Shown piece by piece: positions 1 through 8,127 of a DNA stretch of 64,000 nt. The first letter of the stretch is position 1. Each line of letters opens with the position of its first letter. The translations under genes were made by a program, and so were the position numbers. The stretch spans positions 1-64,000 of the forward strand of contig NZ_JACNMO010000005.1 of NCBI RefSeq assembly GCF_020622345.1, written 5' to 3'. Source of the DNA: Roseobacter weihaiensis. Lineage in GTDB: Bacteria > Pseudomonadota > Alphaproteobacteria > Rhodobacterales > Rhodobacteraceae. Below the pieces are notes generated by a model. It ran no database searches. It saw only the letters and a program-made list of their open reading frames with translations, and was not told where the DNA came from.

Positions 1-38
1 CTCAAAAAAAGCATGTTCGACGGTGGGGGCGACCACGA

Positions 39-476
39 ATGAGGTACCCTGCATCAGAAAAGCTTGAGATCATCCGGCTGGTCGAGGAAAGCCATCTATC
101 TGCCCGTCGGACATTGGCAAAACTGGGTATCCCCCGGACGACGTTCTATCGCTGGTATGATCGGTATTTGCAGCGGGGTGAGGCTGGGTTGCAGGATCAG
201 CGCCCCAAGCCGAAGCACGTTTGGAACCGCGTTCCTGATGAGGTGAAGCGCAAGGTTGTCGACTTCGCCTTGCAGGAGACAGAACTGTCACCGCGCGAGC
301 TGGCGGTGACGTTCACGGATCAAGAACGCTACTTTGTCTCGGAAGCCACCGTCTATCACACGCTCAAGGCGCATGATCTGATCACCAGCCCGGCGTTCAT
401 CGTCTTGAAGGCTGCCAAGGAGTTCAAAGACAAAACAACTACGATCAACCAGCTGTGGCAGAACACCTTGTGGATC
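39..476 (+). pseudogene. IS3-family transposase (orfB-type), 5' fragment
   Basis: The frame from ATG 39 gives a helix-turn-helix region (about residues 1-55, with RTTFYRWYDRYL), then LSPRELAVTFTD and a segment ending INQLWQ. In IS3-family transposases this leads directly into the DDE catalytic core. Here the homology stops after INQLWQ (about 476) and the frame runs into unrelated sequence, which is an integrase remnant on the other strand, and ends at 533. All DDE residues are therefore missing. The AAAAAAAG run at positions 4-11 resembles an IS3 slippery site, so the end of orfA may lie just outside the window. The element cannot transpose itself. Confidence 0.8.
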
Positions 477-926
477 GGGTTTTGCAGTACGTCGACGGTG
501 TCTCGCCATGTGCGCAAGTCTTCAATGATGTGAACCTTTGGTTTTTCGTCATACCATTCGATTGCCATGGTCGGGCTTTCCGGCAAGTCATGCACCCGGC
601 GCGCATAGTTCCAGACAGTGCGGAAGTACTTAAGCACATGATTTGCCCCGGACGGCGTACTGGCCATCGCGCGATGTCGATCAGCGACCATAGACTTTGA
701 GATCTCATCAAGCGGGAGACGGAGCCAGTCCTTCAGATGCAGATCGAACTGCTGCCGCATACCAATCTTATGCGCCTGCGACCGCAGTTTCGGGCGGGCA
801 AGATAGGCATCGTGCAGCCTGCAATGTCGGCGCACCGATCTGGATTTTCTTACCGGCCTCCCTGCCCCACTCCAGCGCAAATCTTAAAGCTGTTTGCCGC
901 GCCGCATCCGCGGAGATAACGGGATG
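466..926 (-). pseudogene. Tyrosine recombinase (phage integrase) remnant
   Basis: Two minus-strand frames join into one integrase N-terminal half. One frame, upstream of about 830, reads VISADAARQTALRFALEWG and IQIGAPT, the arm-binding-type start. The second holds LHLKDWLRLPLDEISKSMV, FRTVWNYARR and IEWYDEKPKV, which is a SAM-like core-binding domain. A frameshift lies near 830. The frame ends at the junction with the IS3 fragment, before any catalytic Arg/His/Tyr. A second, diverged copy of the IEWYDEKP region lies at 9362-9446. Confidence 0.7.
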
Positions 927-974
927 ACACACCCATCGGTGGCGCACGTGTCGCCCGCGAGCTGGATCGGATCT

Positions 975-1040
975 GGCATCCACAATGCACAATATGCACG
1001 ACCGCAGCGCCACATCCAGTCCGGCAAAATATTCCATCAT
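975..1040 (-). pseudogene. IS110-family transposase N-terminal scrap
   Basis: The minus-strand start at 1040 reads MMEYFAGLDVALRSCILCIV, matching the first beta strand and catalytic Asp region (YxGLDV) of IS110-family DEDD transposases. Homology lasts only about 20 residues before the frame enters the integrase remnant. It marks an old IS110 end or recombination scar. Confidence 0.6.
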
Positions 1041-1296
1041 CTTTCTCCCTTGCTCACAGATTTCCTGTGATCCTAACGGGAGCTCGACCTTAGTTCAGGG
1101 TCAGCGCAATTACCCATGCTTTGGGCCATCCTCATCTTGGATAAATGAACCTACTTGTTGGATGCTGCTTTGCATCCGAAGGCGGCTGAGAGCCCTTATG
1201 GTGCGCCCACGGGTCTGCAGATTTGCCAAAGATTATCAATATAGTAATCTTTTGGGCTTAACAGCGGCCGCAGAATTTGATGAAAAGGTTTGTAAC

Positions 1297-1830
1297 ATGC
1301 CTGCGAGACGTCTTTCCTACCCCTACGTCGAGCCAGATGCAGCGCACCAGACGCGTCTGGAAATTGAAGTTCTGGCGGACCGGTATGCGCACGAGTGGGG
1401 TTACAGAAGCGGAAAATCGTTGGATGAAGTTTGCAAGACTGCTGGCGTAGATATCGAATACTCTCATCGCCCAAATGAAATAATGCTGGAAATACCGCTG
1501 GAAGAGCGGCCGGTTATCTGGCTGCCTCGCACAGGACGCAAACGTGATGACCGCTTTATTATCGCAACAGCACTTGGGCACTGGGCAATACACGTGGGCG
1601 AAACGCGCAAAGCGCACCCAGGCTGCGGGATCCAGGCTCTATATGAACCAGACTCAAATGAAGCACTAGAAGAGGCGAAGGCGTTCGGAATGGCTTTTCT
1701 TATGCCGACACAAGCGTTTATAGATTCCTGGTGTCAAGGGCGGTCCCAAGCGGCTTCCATTCGCTTTGATGTGCCGACGAAGATCGCTTATTTGCGCGCC
1801 AAAAGTCTTGAGCTGGGCGACACAGTCTAA
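1297..1830 (+). CDS. ImmA/IrrE-like (DUF955) protein without the HExxH motif
   Basis: A 177-residue protein starting at ATG 1297 (AAAAGG about 9 nt upstream). The frame is open from 985, but the earlier part overlaps the IS110 and integrase scraps. Residues 20-140 follow the ImmA/IrrE layout: a helical start, LPxxxRKRDDRFIIA, then TALGHWAIH at 91-99, then EALEEAKAFGMAFLMP, the conserved helix after the metal site. Family members carry HELGH. Here the first His is Thr91 and the catalytic Glu is Ala92, while His95 and His99 remain. Zinc-protease activity is therefore unlikely, and a binding or regulatory role is more plausible. The partner helix-turn-helix repressor usual for ImmA is absent. 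Confidence 0.6.
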   Translation: MPARRLSYPYVEPDAAHQTRLEIEVLADRYAHEWGYRSGKSLDEVCKTAGVDIEYSHRPNEIMLEIPLEERPVIWLPRTGRKRDDRFIIATALGHWAIHVGETRKAHPGCGIQALYEPDSNEALEEAKAFGMAFLMPTQAFIDSWCQGRSQAASIRFDVPTKIAYLRAKSLELGDTV

Positions 1831-1971
1831 GTCGAGACTTCTTTGGTTTTCGCACCCCAAAGATCGCTTTGGTTCCCGTCCATGAAGGCCATTTCGCTTG
1901 ATTCAAACTGGCGCTGAGCATTTTTATTCGAAGAGTAAGACACGGTCGGTTTTCGTTTCGGTAATCGGATA

Positions 1972-2295
1972 TGCTTCCATACCCACGGATGCGGCTGACA
2001 TCCGCTGACCGGACCAACAGACCATCAGGCAAGGCCCAGATCGGTCGACTGAACAATGCGACCCTTTGCCGGGCGGCGGTCGCAAAGAGTCCAGTGGTCA
2101 TCTGCCGGTCCCTGCGGGCAAGCCCAGGCTGGAGGTCTGCAAACTCCGTCTCTACAAATTCGACATCCCCGACACCAAGCTGGCGCAGGACATAGCGTGC
2201 AAGTTCAACATCGCATCCTGTGAAAAGACCCAGTTCATTCAGGTAGTTGAAGGATGGTTCGATTAAGTATGCAAACTTCTTGACCCCCGCCTCAT
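1972..2295 (-). pseudogene. Family 3 solute-binding protein (ABC transporter), broken
   Basis: The minus-strand frame contains KFAYLIEPSFNYLNELG, TGCDVELARYVLRQLG, ADLQPGLARRDRQMTTGLFA and LFSRPIWALPDGLLVR, which match the first lobe of amino-acid-type periplasmic binding proteins. ATG 2295 overlaps the SDR stop as ATGA but runs out of frame after a G5 tract (2282-2289). One extra G would join it to the binding-protein frame. Homology is lost at about 1972, so the second lobe is missing. There is no signal peptide. It was probably once translationally coupled to the SDR gene. Confidence 0.65.
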
Positions 2296-2891
2296 GCGAC
2301 CACCACCACCTGTCCGGTGAGGGCTCCATCGACGCATTTTGCAAAGGCGCGTCCGACCTTCTCCGAAGCCACGCGCTCGTGCCCGGGAAAGAAAGCGCCA
2401 TACCGGTCCGCGGACACCCGGAGCAGGCCGGGGCTGACAGCATTGATCCGAATGCCTCTTGGCAGCTCAATCGCTGCGCCGGTGACAAAGCCCTCCAAAG
2501 CCCCGTTTGCCGTGGCAGCGCTGGTTCCTGAAATGACAGGATCGCGGTTGAGCACGCCAGTTGTCAATGTGAACGACCCCCCGTCCGAGATGCGGCCCAA
2601 TCCCGAGAGAACCAAGTTTATCTGCCCCATAGCTTTGTTCTCCAGGCCAATCCTGAATGTCGCCTCGGTGTGATCCGAAAGCGGTGAAAAATGAACATTG
2701 CCAGCGGCTGAAATGACGGCATCGAATGTGCAAACCTCGTCATACATCGCATCGATGGCGCATTTGTCGCCGATATCAACCACCACGTCGCCGGTATGTC
2801 TGCCAGCACGAATGATTTCATGGCGCTTTGACAGCTCGGCATATGCCGCCTCCCCGACATCGCCCGATGCACCAACAAGAATGATCTTCAA
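2292..2891 (-). CDS. Atypical short-chain dehydrogenase/reductase
   Basis: A 199-residue Rossmann protein with an N-terminal GASGDVG cofactor loop (residues 7-13), an SAAGNVHF motif like NNAG, and a C-terminal IRINAVSPG, all hallmarks of the SDR superfamily. The catalytic YxxxK segment is replaced by SAATANGALEGF, with no Tyr and Asn in place of Lys, as in small atypical SDRs. The start is TTG 2891, overlapping the MerR stop as TTGA, with GAGGAG about 9 nt upstream. It is co-transcribed and coupled with the MerR gene. The substrate is not predictable. Confidence 0.8.
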   Translation of the reverse strand: MKIILVGASGDVGEAAYAELSKRHEIIRAGRHTGDVVVDIGDKCAIDAMYDEVCTFDAVISAAGNVHFSPLSDHTEATFRIGLENKAMGQINLVLSGLGRISDGGSFTLTTGVLNRDPVISGTSAATANGALEGFVTGAAIELPRGIRINAVSPGLLRVSADRYGAFFPGHERVASEKVGRAFAKCVDGALTGQVVVVA

Positions 2892-3241
2892 CGCAAATAC
2901 TCCTCGTAAATCTCAAGCTTTCTGGTGAGGATGTCCGCGCATCGGTCAAGATCGTCGCGGCGTTTGGCGAGCAAGTCCGAGTGATCGAGCAAGATATCCT
3001 TGCGCGCTTGGATTGTCTCCTCGCCTTGGGCATAGAGAGCCGCGAATTCCTGCATGACCTTCATCGGCATCCCGGTCTCGCGGAGCCAATAAAGCAACGT
3101 CAGCCAGTCTATATTCTCAGGTGAAAAGCGCCGTTGTCCATCTGCCCCGCGACCAACATTCGGCACGAGCCCCTCTGCTTCGTAGTAGCGGATCGTATCG
3201 ACCTTGAGCCCTGACCGAGAGGCGGCCTCTGAAATGCGCAT
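2888..3241 (-). CDS. MerR-family transcriptional regulator
   Basis: A 117-residue protein: MRISEAASRSGL at the N-terminus, DTIRYYEAEGLVP (winged helix) and QRRFSPENIDWLTLLYWLRETGM are diagnostic of the MerR DNA-binding domain. It is followed by a dimerisation coiled coil (about residues 75-115). No conserved metal-binding cysteines are seen in the short effector end, so it resembles the SDR-associated, non-metal MerR type. ATG 3241 was chosen over upstream starts because GAAGGGAAG sits just before it. First gene of the MerR-SDR operon, and likely controls it. Confidence 0.85.
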   Translation of the reverse strand: MRISEAASRSGLKVDTIRYYEAEGLVPNVGRGADGQRRFSPENIDWLTLLYWLRETGMPMKVMQEFAALYAQGEETIQARKDILLDHSDLLAKRRDDLDRCADILTRKLEIYEEYLR

Positions 3242-3667
3242 GATAGCTTCCCTTCTGACATCGAACGAGATACCGGGCTGGAGTAGCTCAAGGTCAAGAG
3301 GAAATCTCGAATCTTGTCTACACCCCGATCCAAGGGAGACATCCAGAGTCACCCTGTAATGCTGCTCTACGGCTCTCCATGCCGGATCTTCACCGCACTC
3401 GCAAAATCACGGTTTGGACGAATTCACAGAGCGCGATGACGATAGTGCCACCATCGAGGCCCTGCCACGACCCTTCCAAAATCTGACCTCTTTCCCTCCG
3501 CCAAGCGACGTGTTTTTCACTACCATAGACCGTCTTTTCTGGGTAGCATTCGGTAATGCGCCATGGCCGGCTTGCGGATAGAGCGACCCACATCAAGTTT
3601 TTCAGAACGGCTGGTTTGCGCGGCGAAGTGGGCATCTCGGCGGGCCATGATTTAGTGGTATCTTGTC
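3242..3667. other. Intergenic region, divergent promoters
   Basis: About 425 bp between the MerR gene (leftward) and the hydrolase gene (rightward). It must hold both promoters. I see no convincing gene, RNA or strong hairpin. The 81-codon frame at 3390-3635 on the minus strand matches nothing I recognise. Confidence 0.4.
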
Positions 3668-4510
3668 ATGTACAATCAAATGAATGAATTCGCCTCTTCG
3701 GACGGGCTTACCTTGCGGTATCGCGCAGTCGGCCACGGCCCCGTGATCTTGACCCTCCATGGCTTCCCCGACACATATCGGACGTGGGACGCGATGACAG
3801 CTGATCTTGAGGCTGCGGGCTTTCAGGTCATTAATCTGGCGCTGCGCGGCTATGCGCCTTCCGATGTTGCAAGCGACGCGAATTATTCCATAGATCGACT
3901 TGCACGGGATATCGCTGATCTTTTGGACCACCTTGAAAGAGATAAGGCCGTATTGATCGGGCATGACTGGGGGGCATCAGCGGTCTATGCTTTTGCGGCC
4001 ATGTATCCGGAGCGCGTCTCCAAGCTGGTGGCGCTTGCAATTCCACCTTTGGCTGTTGGCCCACGCGGGCTGCTGGAAAGATGGGCGCGTCCGCACAATC
4101 TCTATCTGGGTTTGGGTGGCTTTTCAGATTGGTGGGTCAGGCGAAATGGCTTCAACGAGATAAAAAGGCTATACAGTCTTTGGAGCCCGAGCTGGCATGT
4201 GCCGACGGATCACATCGAGACTGTTCTGACGGCCCTGGAACCCAAAAGCCGGTCGCGTGCGGCGATAGACTACTATCGTTTGGGAAAAGCCGAACCGTCA
4301 GATGATCTTCTGACAGCGCCTCTTTCCACGCCCTGTCTCGTCATTTACGGCAGTGATGAACCAGCGGTCCGCAGGTCGGCGTTTGCTCAGGCGCACGGTG
4401 TCATGGGTAAGGGATCGAAGGTTGTGATGCTGCCAAATGTTGGTCACTGGCCCCATCTTGAAGCGCCACAGAAGTGTATCGCGGAGGTACTGACTTTTCT
4501 GACCAAGTGA
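3668..4510 (+). CDS. Alpha/beta hydrolase, epoxide hydrolase-like
   Basis: 280 residues. HGFPD at 31-35 is the oxyanion-hole HGxP motif. GHDWGAS at 99-105 places Asp100 as the nucleophile, the mark of epoxide hydrolases and haloalkane dehalogenases rather than serine esterases. Acid Asp230 (YGSDEP) and His260 (GHWPHLE) complete the triad. A cap domain (about 130-210) contains W and Y residues that could polarise an epoxide. No signal peptide, so probably cytosolic. It stands alone between the MerR operon and the nitric oxide synthase region. The substrate is unknown. Confidence 0.8.
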   Translation: MYNQMNEFASSDGLTLRYRAVGHGPVILTLHGFPDTYRTWDAMTADLEAAGFQVINLALRGYAPSDVASDANYSIDRLARDIADLLDHLERDKAVLIGHDWGASAVYAFAAMYPERVSKLVALAIPPLAVGPRGLLERWARPHNLYLGLGGFSDWWVRRNGFNEIKRLYSLWSPSWHVPTDHIETVLTALEPKSRSRAAIDYYRLGKAEPSDDLLTAPLSTPCLVIYGSDEPAVRRSAFAQAHGVMGKGSKVVMLPNVGHWPHLEAPQKCIAEVLTFLTK

Positions 4511-4995
4511 TCTTGGTGCTCAGTCGCACAGTCAGGTAACGTCTCTCTGTTGGTGGTCATCTGTTCCGCTCGCGGCATCCGGACATGGCCTCGCGCTGCG
4601 CCGCGATAAAAACCGGACGGCAAGCCCTGCTGGGCGACGCATTCACATCATGAAAACAGATTTTTCAAGGACCGAGGCGCGTCCCTTGAGCCGGCATCTA
4701 TGAATCTTGCAGCATTGCTGCGTATAGGTTCCTTTGCGGCCTTCGCCGATGTTGGGGGCGTCGGAGGAATTTGGGCACAGGCATAGCAGGTCAAACGCTC
4801 CAGTCAGATGCGATGCCAAGCTGATACTAGAAAATTATTATAATAGTCCGCAAATTTTTCTCGTTTGTCAGCTTTGGCGACCACAGACTAAATATCCATA
4901 GACCAAATATTAAGTGCGTTCGAGTGTTCCTGAGGTGGCATGCCAACAGGCTGAACTAGAAACCTCTGGAAGCTTTGATCACAGGAGGAGTCACT
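4511..4995. other. Intergenic, A/T-rich promoter region for the micro-ORF
   Basis: About 485 bp without a recognisable gene. The last 170 bp are distinctly A/T-rich and contain a TATAAT-like block near 4839, which could drive the micro-ORF at 4996. Nothing else is supported. Confidence 0.35.
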
Positions 4996-5115
4996 ATGAA
5001 GAGTTTCGACACCGACATGGACGTTGATATTTCTACTGCCCCCGTAACCGCTTGCGGCGCCGGGTGTCGAGACGACCTTCAGGGGTCAACGGTTCTGGAC
5101 ACCTGGTCAGGCTGA
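4996..5115 (+). CDS. 39-residue Cys-containing micro-ORF (possible peptide precursor)
   Basis: ATG 4996 is preceded by a near-perfect CAGGAGGAG Shine-Dalgarno at 7-8 nt. The peptide starts MKSFDTDMDVDISTAP (acidic), then has VTACGAGCRDD with two cysteines three apart, and ends LDTWSG. An acidic leader followed by a short Cys/Thr/Ser-rich tail is the general shape of ribosomal peptide precursors, but no modification enzyme, protease or transporter is adjacent. The nitric oxide synthase start lies 334 bp downstream on the same strand. It could equally be a regulatory leader peptide or a gene scrap. Confidence 0.45.
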   Translation: MKSFDTDMDVDISTAPVTACGAGCRDDLQGSTVLDTWSG

Positions 5116-5449
5116 CCTTGACCCTGTCCACCCAAAGATCAATCACACAGCTAACATCCCCGGTCTAGAATGCCTGGCAACGGTCTTTACAAAACGACAG
5201 GGTTCGACCGCCCAGAAATCGAGGAAGCCCCCTTCTGATATTGATGGACGAGGGTATTTTCCGGGCGCATCGCAGGCTTTGCGATGCGGCTCACGGAACA
5301 AGATACCGAACCGTCCAGGGATAATAAAAGTCACCGCAGACGCCGAACCCATGGTTTTGCGCGCGGCTCGCAACCGGCTTGCCAGATATCGGACAACAAG
5401 ATGGGCAACAAACAGAGTATTTACCCAGAATTGATTTAAGGAATAAGAC

Positions 5450-6589
5450 TTGCAGACCTACAAGCTGATCCCATCATCGTGTCCTGTTAAAACCGACAGC
5501 TTTTCGTTAAAGTCAGGAGATCGTCCGGAAGAAATGCGTGCGTTTCTGCTGCAAATGGCCGAAGAAACCGGCGCGGACGCTCATCGAAGAATTGCAGAAT
5601 TGACGCGCGAACTGGCGCGGTCAGGGACTGTAACCCACACGGCTGAAGAGTTGAAATGGGGTGCGCGTGTTGCTTGGCGAAATGCAGCAAGATGCATCGG
5701 ACGCATGTTCTGGCCCGGGCTTGAGGTGCGCGATGCGCGCGATGCAAAGACCGAAGACGAAGTCTTTGAGAACCTGCTCGCTCATCTAAATGCATCGACC
5801 AATGGTGGCGATATCAAGCCGATGATCACGGTCTTTGGACTTGGGCCGCCATTGATTCGCATTCTCAACGCGCAGTTGATCCTTTATGCTGGCTACCTTC
5901 AGGCTGACGGTTCAGTAATCGGTGATCCACGTAACGTGAACCTGACGAAACTGGCTCAGCGGCTTGGTTGGCGGGGTCAGGGCACGCGGTTTGACGTATT
6001 GCCCCTCATGGTCAGGATTGGCGACAGACCGATACGCCTTTTCCCCTGGCCTCCCCAGGCCGTTCTTGAGGTGCCTATAGAACATCCTGACGCCGCCGCG
6101 GTGGGTGAACTTGGATTGAAGTGGTTTGCGCTGCCCGCCGTCTCCGGCATGGCGCTCGACATGGGCGGAGGTGTTTACACCGCAGCCCCCAGCAGCGGCA
6201 TCTATATGGGGACGGAAATTGGCAGCTTTAACCTTGGTGACCCACGCCACTACAATCAGTTGGGGCCGATTGCCCGCGCGCTTGGGCTCAATCAGGGGGC
6301 CGAAAATCCCTTGTGGCAAGATCAGGCGATGGTTGAGCTGAACCGGGCTGTTCTGCACTCGTTCTCTCAGGCGGGCGTGCGCATCTTCGATCATCACACG
6401 TTGTCAGAAAGCTTTTGCAAATTCAGAGCCCGGGAAAGAAAACAAGATCGGATCGTGGCGGGCCATTGGCCCTGGCTTGCGCCGCCTCTTTCATCGAACC
6501 TTTCGGAGATCTGGCACATGAAAGACCTTCAGGCCACGATGTTAAAGCCCGGCTATTTCTATCAGCCCGTTCCAGAATTGGACTTTTAG
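5450..6589 (+). CDS. nos: Nitric oxide synthase oxygenase (bacterial NOS)
   Basis: 379 residues, the usual length of stand-alone bacterial NOS oxygenases, which oxidise L-arginine to citrulline and NO using a heme-thiolate and a separate reductase. WRNAARCIGR at 76-85 gives heme ligand Cys82. LGWRGQGTRFDVLPL, LKWFALPAVSGM and MGTEIG with substrate-binding Glu256 are conserved, as are HWPWLAPPLS and the C-terminal PGYFYQPVPE. The usual PFNGWYMGTE is here PSSGIYMGTE, so the Trp that lines the arginine pocket is Ile251. No reductase domain or reductase gene is nearby, as is common for bacterial NOS. The start is TTG 5450 with TAAGGA upstream. NOS is rare in alphaproteobacteria. Confidence 0.93.
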   Translation: MQTYKLIPSSCPVKTDSFSLKSGDRPEEMRAFLLQMAEETGADAHRRIAELTRELARSGTVTHTAEELKWGARVAWRNAARCIGRMFWPGLEVRDARDAKTEDEVFENLLAHLNASTNGGDIKPMITVFGLGPPLIRILNAQLILYAGYLQADGSVIGDPRNVNLTKLAQRLGWRGQGTRFDVLPLMVRIGDRPIRLFPWPPQAVLEVPIEHPDAAAVGELGLKWFALPAVSGMALDMGGGVYTAAPSSGIYMGTEIGSFNLGDPRHYNQLGPIARALGLNQGAENPLWQDQAMVELNRAVLHSFSQAGVRIFDHHTLSESFCKFRARERKQDRIVAGHWPWLAPPLSSNLSEIWHMKDLQATMLKPGYFYQPVPELDF

Positions 6590-7317
6590 AACGGTTGAGT
6601 CGCCCCTAGGCTTTGCAAAAGCTGGTTCATCTTCACCATGCCGCTTTGGGATCTCGCCAAAGGCGGCGCCGCGCAGGGTCACCTGCCCCGCACAAGTTGT
6701 CCTGGGCGCCGTGGGTATGAACGCGAGCCATATATATATGGAACCCGCCGTCTGGCCGACCACTTTGGTCAACTCGCCTTGAGCCAGTAAAATCGAGTGC
6801 CCGGATATATTTCCTGGGAGACCCCCTGACATTTCAAAAATCCAGGACGCGCCCCGTCGTATGTGCCGCAGCCTACTTCTTTGGGCTCGCTTTCCTCGTC
6901 AAGCTGTTTGCTCTGGTTGGATCGCAAAGAGCCCCTATGGATGAATACCGGTGACAGCTTTCATGCTTTGGCCCACGTTCAACTGATGTCTCGTCGCGCC
7001 ACCACTGACACCATTGGTAAGAAGTCAATGCAACGATGGCAAAGTCAACGCAGTGCCCTCGCAGGTAAGACAACCACAAAACGCCCGCTTCAAGGCTTCA
7101 TTGACCCATCCACACCTCTGTGGGCGTCAGATGGCGTCAATCATTGAGCCTGCAGAGGTGATGAACCAGCGAGTACCCGGCCCAATCCGGTCCTTCGTCA
7201 ATCTGCCAAAAACCGCCGCGCAGATTTCGCCTTGCGGCCCGTCATGCACCGCGCAGCGTTCGACGGTGCACCAGCTCACACCTTGCGGGACAACCTGCTA
7301 TTGCGGCAATGGCCCTT
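6590..7317. other. Intergenic region without recognisable gene
   Basis: About 730 bp between the NOS stop and the Nudix stop (convergent). Short frames exist on both strands, but none has a plausible start or a recognisable domain. A TATATATATGG run lies at about 6731-6740. It is probably decayed DNA. Confidence 0.4.
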
Positions 7318-7734
7318 TCAGGCAGAATACTGCTTTTCCACGATATCATCGACATGCTGGCTGCATTCGATTTTGCCCGACAAGACGTCGGCAACCGGCC
7401 ACCATCGCGCATCGCTGACATCATCCCGGGCGACAGGTTCGCCCACATGGTATTCACAAAGAACCGCCGCAAGCAGGAAATGGAACCGAACGGCCCCCTC
7501 ATCGTCGCGCTCGATCACATCTACGTTCGTCAGATAGCGACGCGGCTGGCCTGTCACACCGGTCTCTTCGTAGAGCTCACGCACGGCGGCCTCCATCGCG
7601 GTTTCGCCAAGGTCCACATGGCCGCCCGGAAAACCCCAGCGACCGGCATCCGGTTCATTTCGGCGCTTGACGAGAAGCACTTGGTCCGCCCGTATCACGA
7701 CAGCCAGAGCAGCAAGTTTTGGATGATTTGTCAT
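7318..7734 (-). CDS. Nudix hydrolase
   Basis: 138 residues from ATG 7734 (MTNHPKLAALAVVI); the longer frame to 7851 lacks homology. The Nudix box is complete: GGHVDLGETAMEAAVRELYE followed by ETGV fits GX5EX7REUXEEXGU, the Mg-binding helix that hydrolyses nucleoside diphosphates linked to X. The preceding RWGFPGG and the following FHFLLAAVL strand also fit. The substrate cannot be read from the sequence. It is a single-gene unit convergent with the NOS gene. Confidence 0.85.
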   Translation of the reverse strand: MTNHPKLAALAVVIRADQVLLVKRRNEPDAGRWGFPGGHVDLGETAMEAAVRELYEETGVTGQPRRYLTNVDVIERDDEGAVRFHFLLAAVLCEYHVGEPVARDDVSDARWWPVADVLSGKIECSQHVDDIVEKQYSA

Positions 7735-8127
7735 GAGGTGAGTTTTGCAGAGCGTGGCGGCGAAAGAAAGCCTGGGGTAATTGTTGGTGGCTGGATTTGC
7801 GCCTGGGACCCGGACCATGGGTGCAAGGGGGGATATCTCCGCCGTGGCCATGCCCGGTCTGAGCAGGTGTTTGACCGTCGCACTGTGGCAGGCTTAAAAC
7901 GACAAGCTTGGTGATCAGCCACCAGGATCGTCCCGCTGCCAGCGCCTGATGAGCCTCGGGCGACCCTCCGGTCTATCGCTGTGAAAAACCCTAATTCCGC
8001 CTTGAATTATGATCGGCTGCAATTCAGCGGAGGGGTTGGTTCCCGCAAATGCCAACACGACCGCTGCTGTGTCGCCCAGCTTTCCGTTTTTGGCAGTTGC
8101 AGCGGCCTGACCCTTCGGCACCAACCG
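7735..8127. other. Intergenic region
   Basis: About 390 bp between radC and the Nudix gene, both on the minus strand. A 69-codon minus frame (7915-8124) follows radC, but I recognise no domain in it. No terminator hairpin with a T-tract is evident. Confidence 0.3.

Noticed and set aside
1718-2488. Full 256-codon frame as a complete binding protein
   Set aside because: Only the middle third is homologous. Both ends read antisense or decayed DNA, and no signal peptide is present.
5284-5439. 51-codon plus ORF just before nos
   Set aside because: No good ribosome site and a composition unlike coding sequence. It is less likely than the micro-ORF at 4996.
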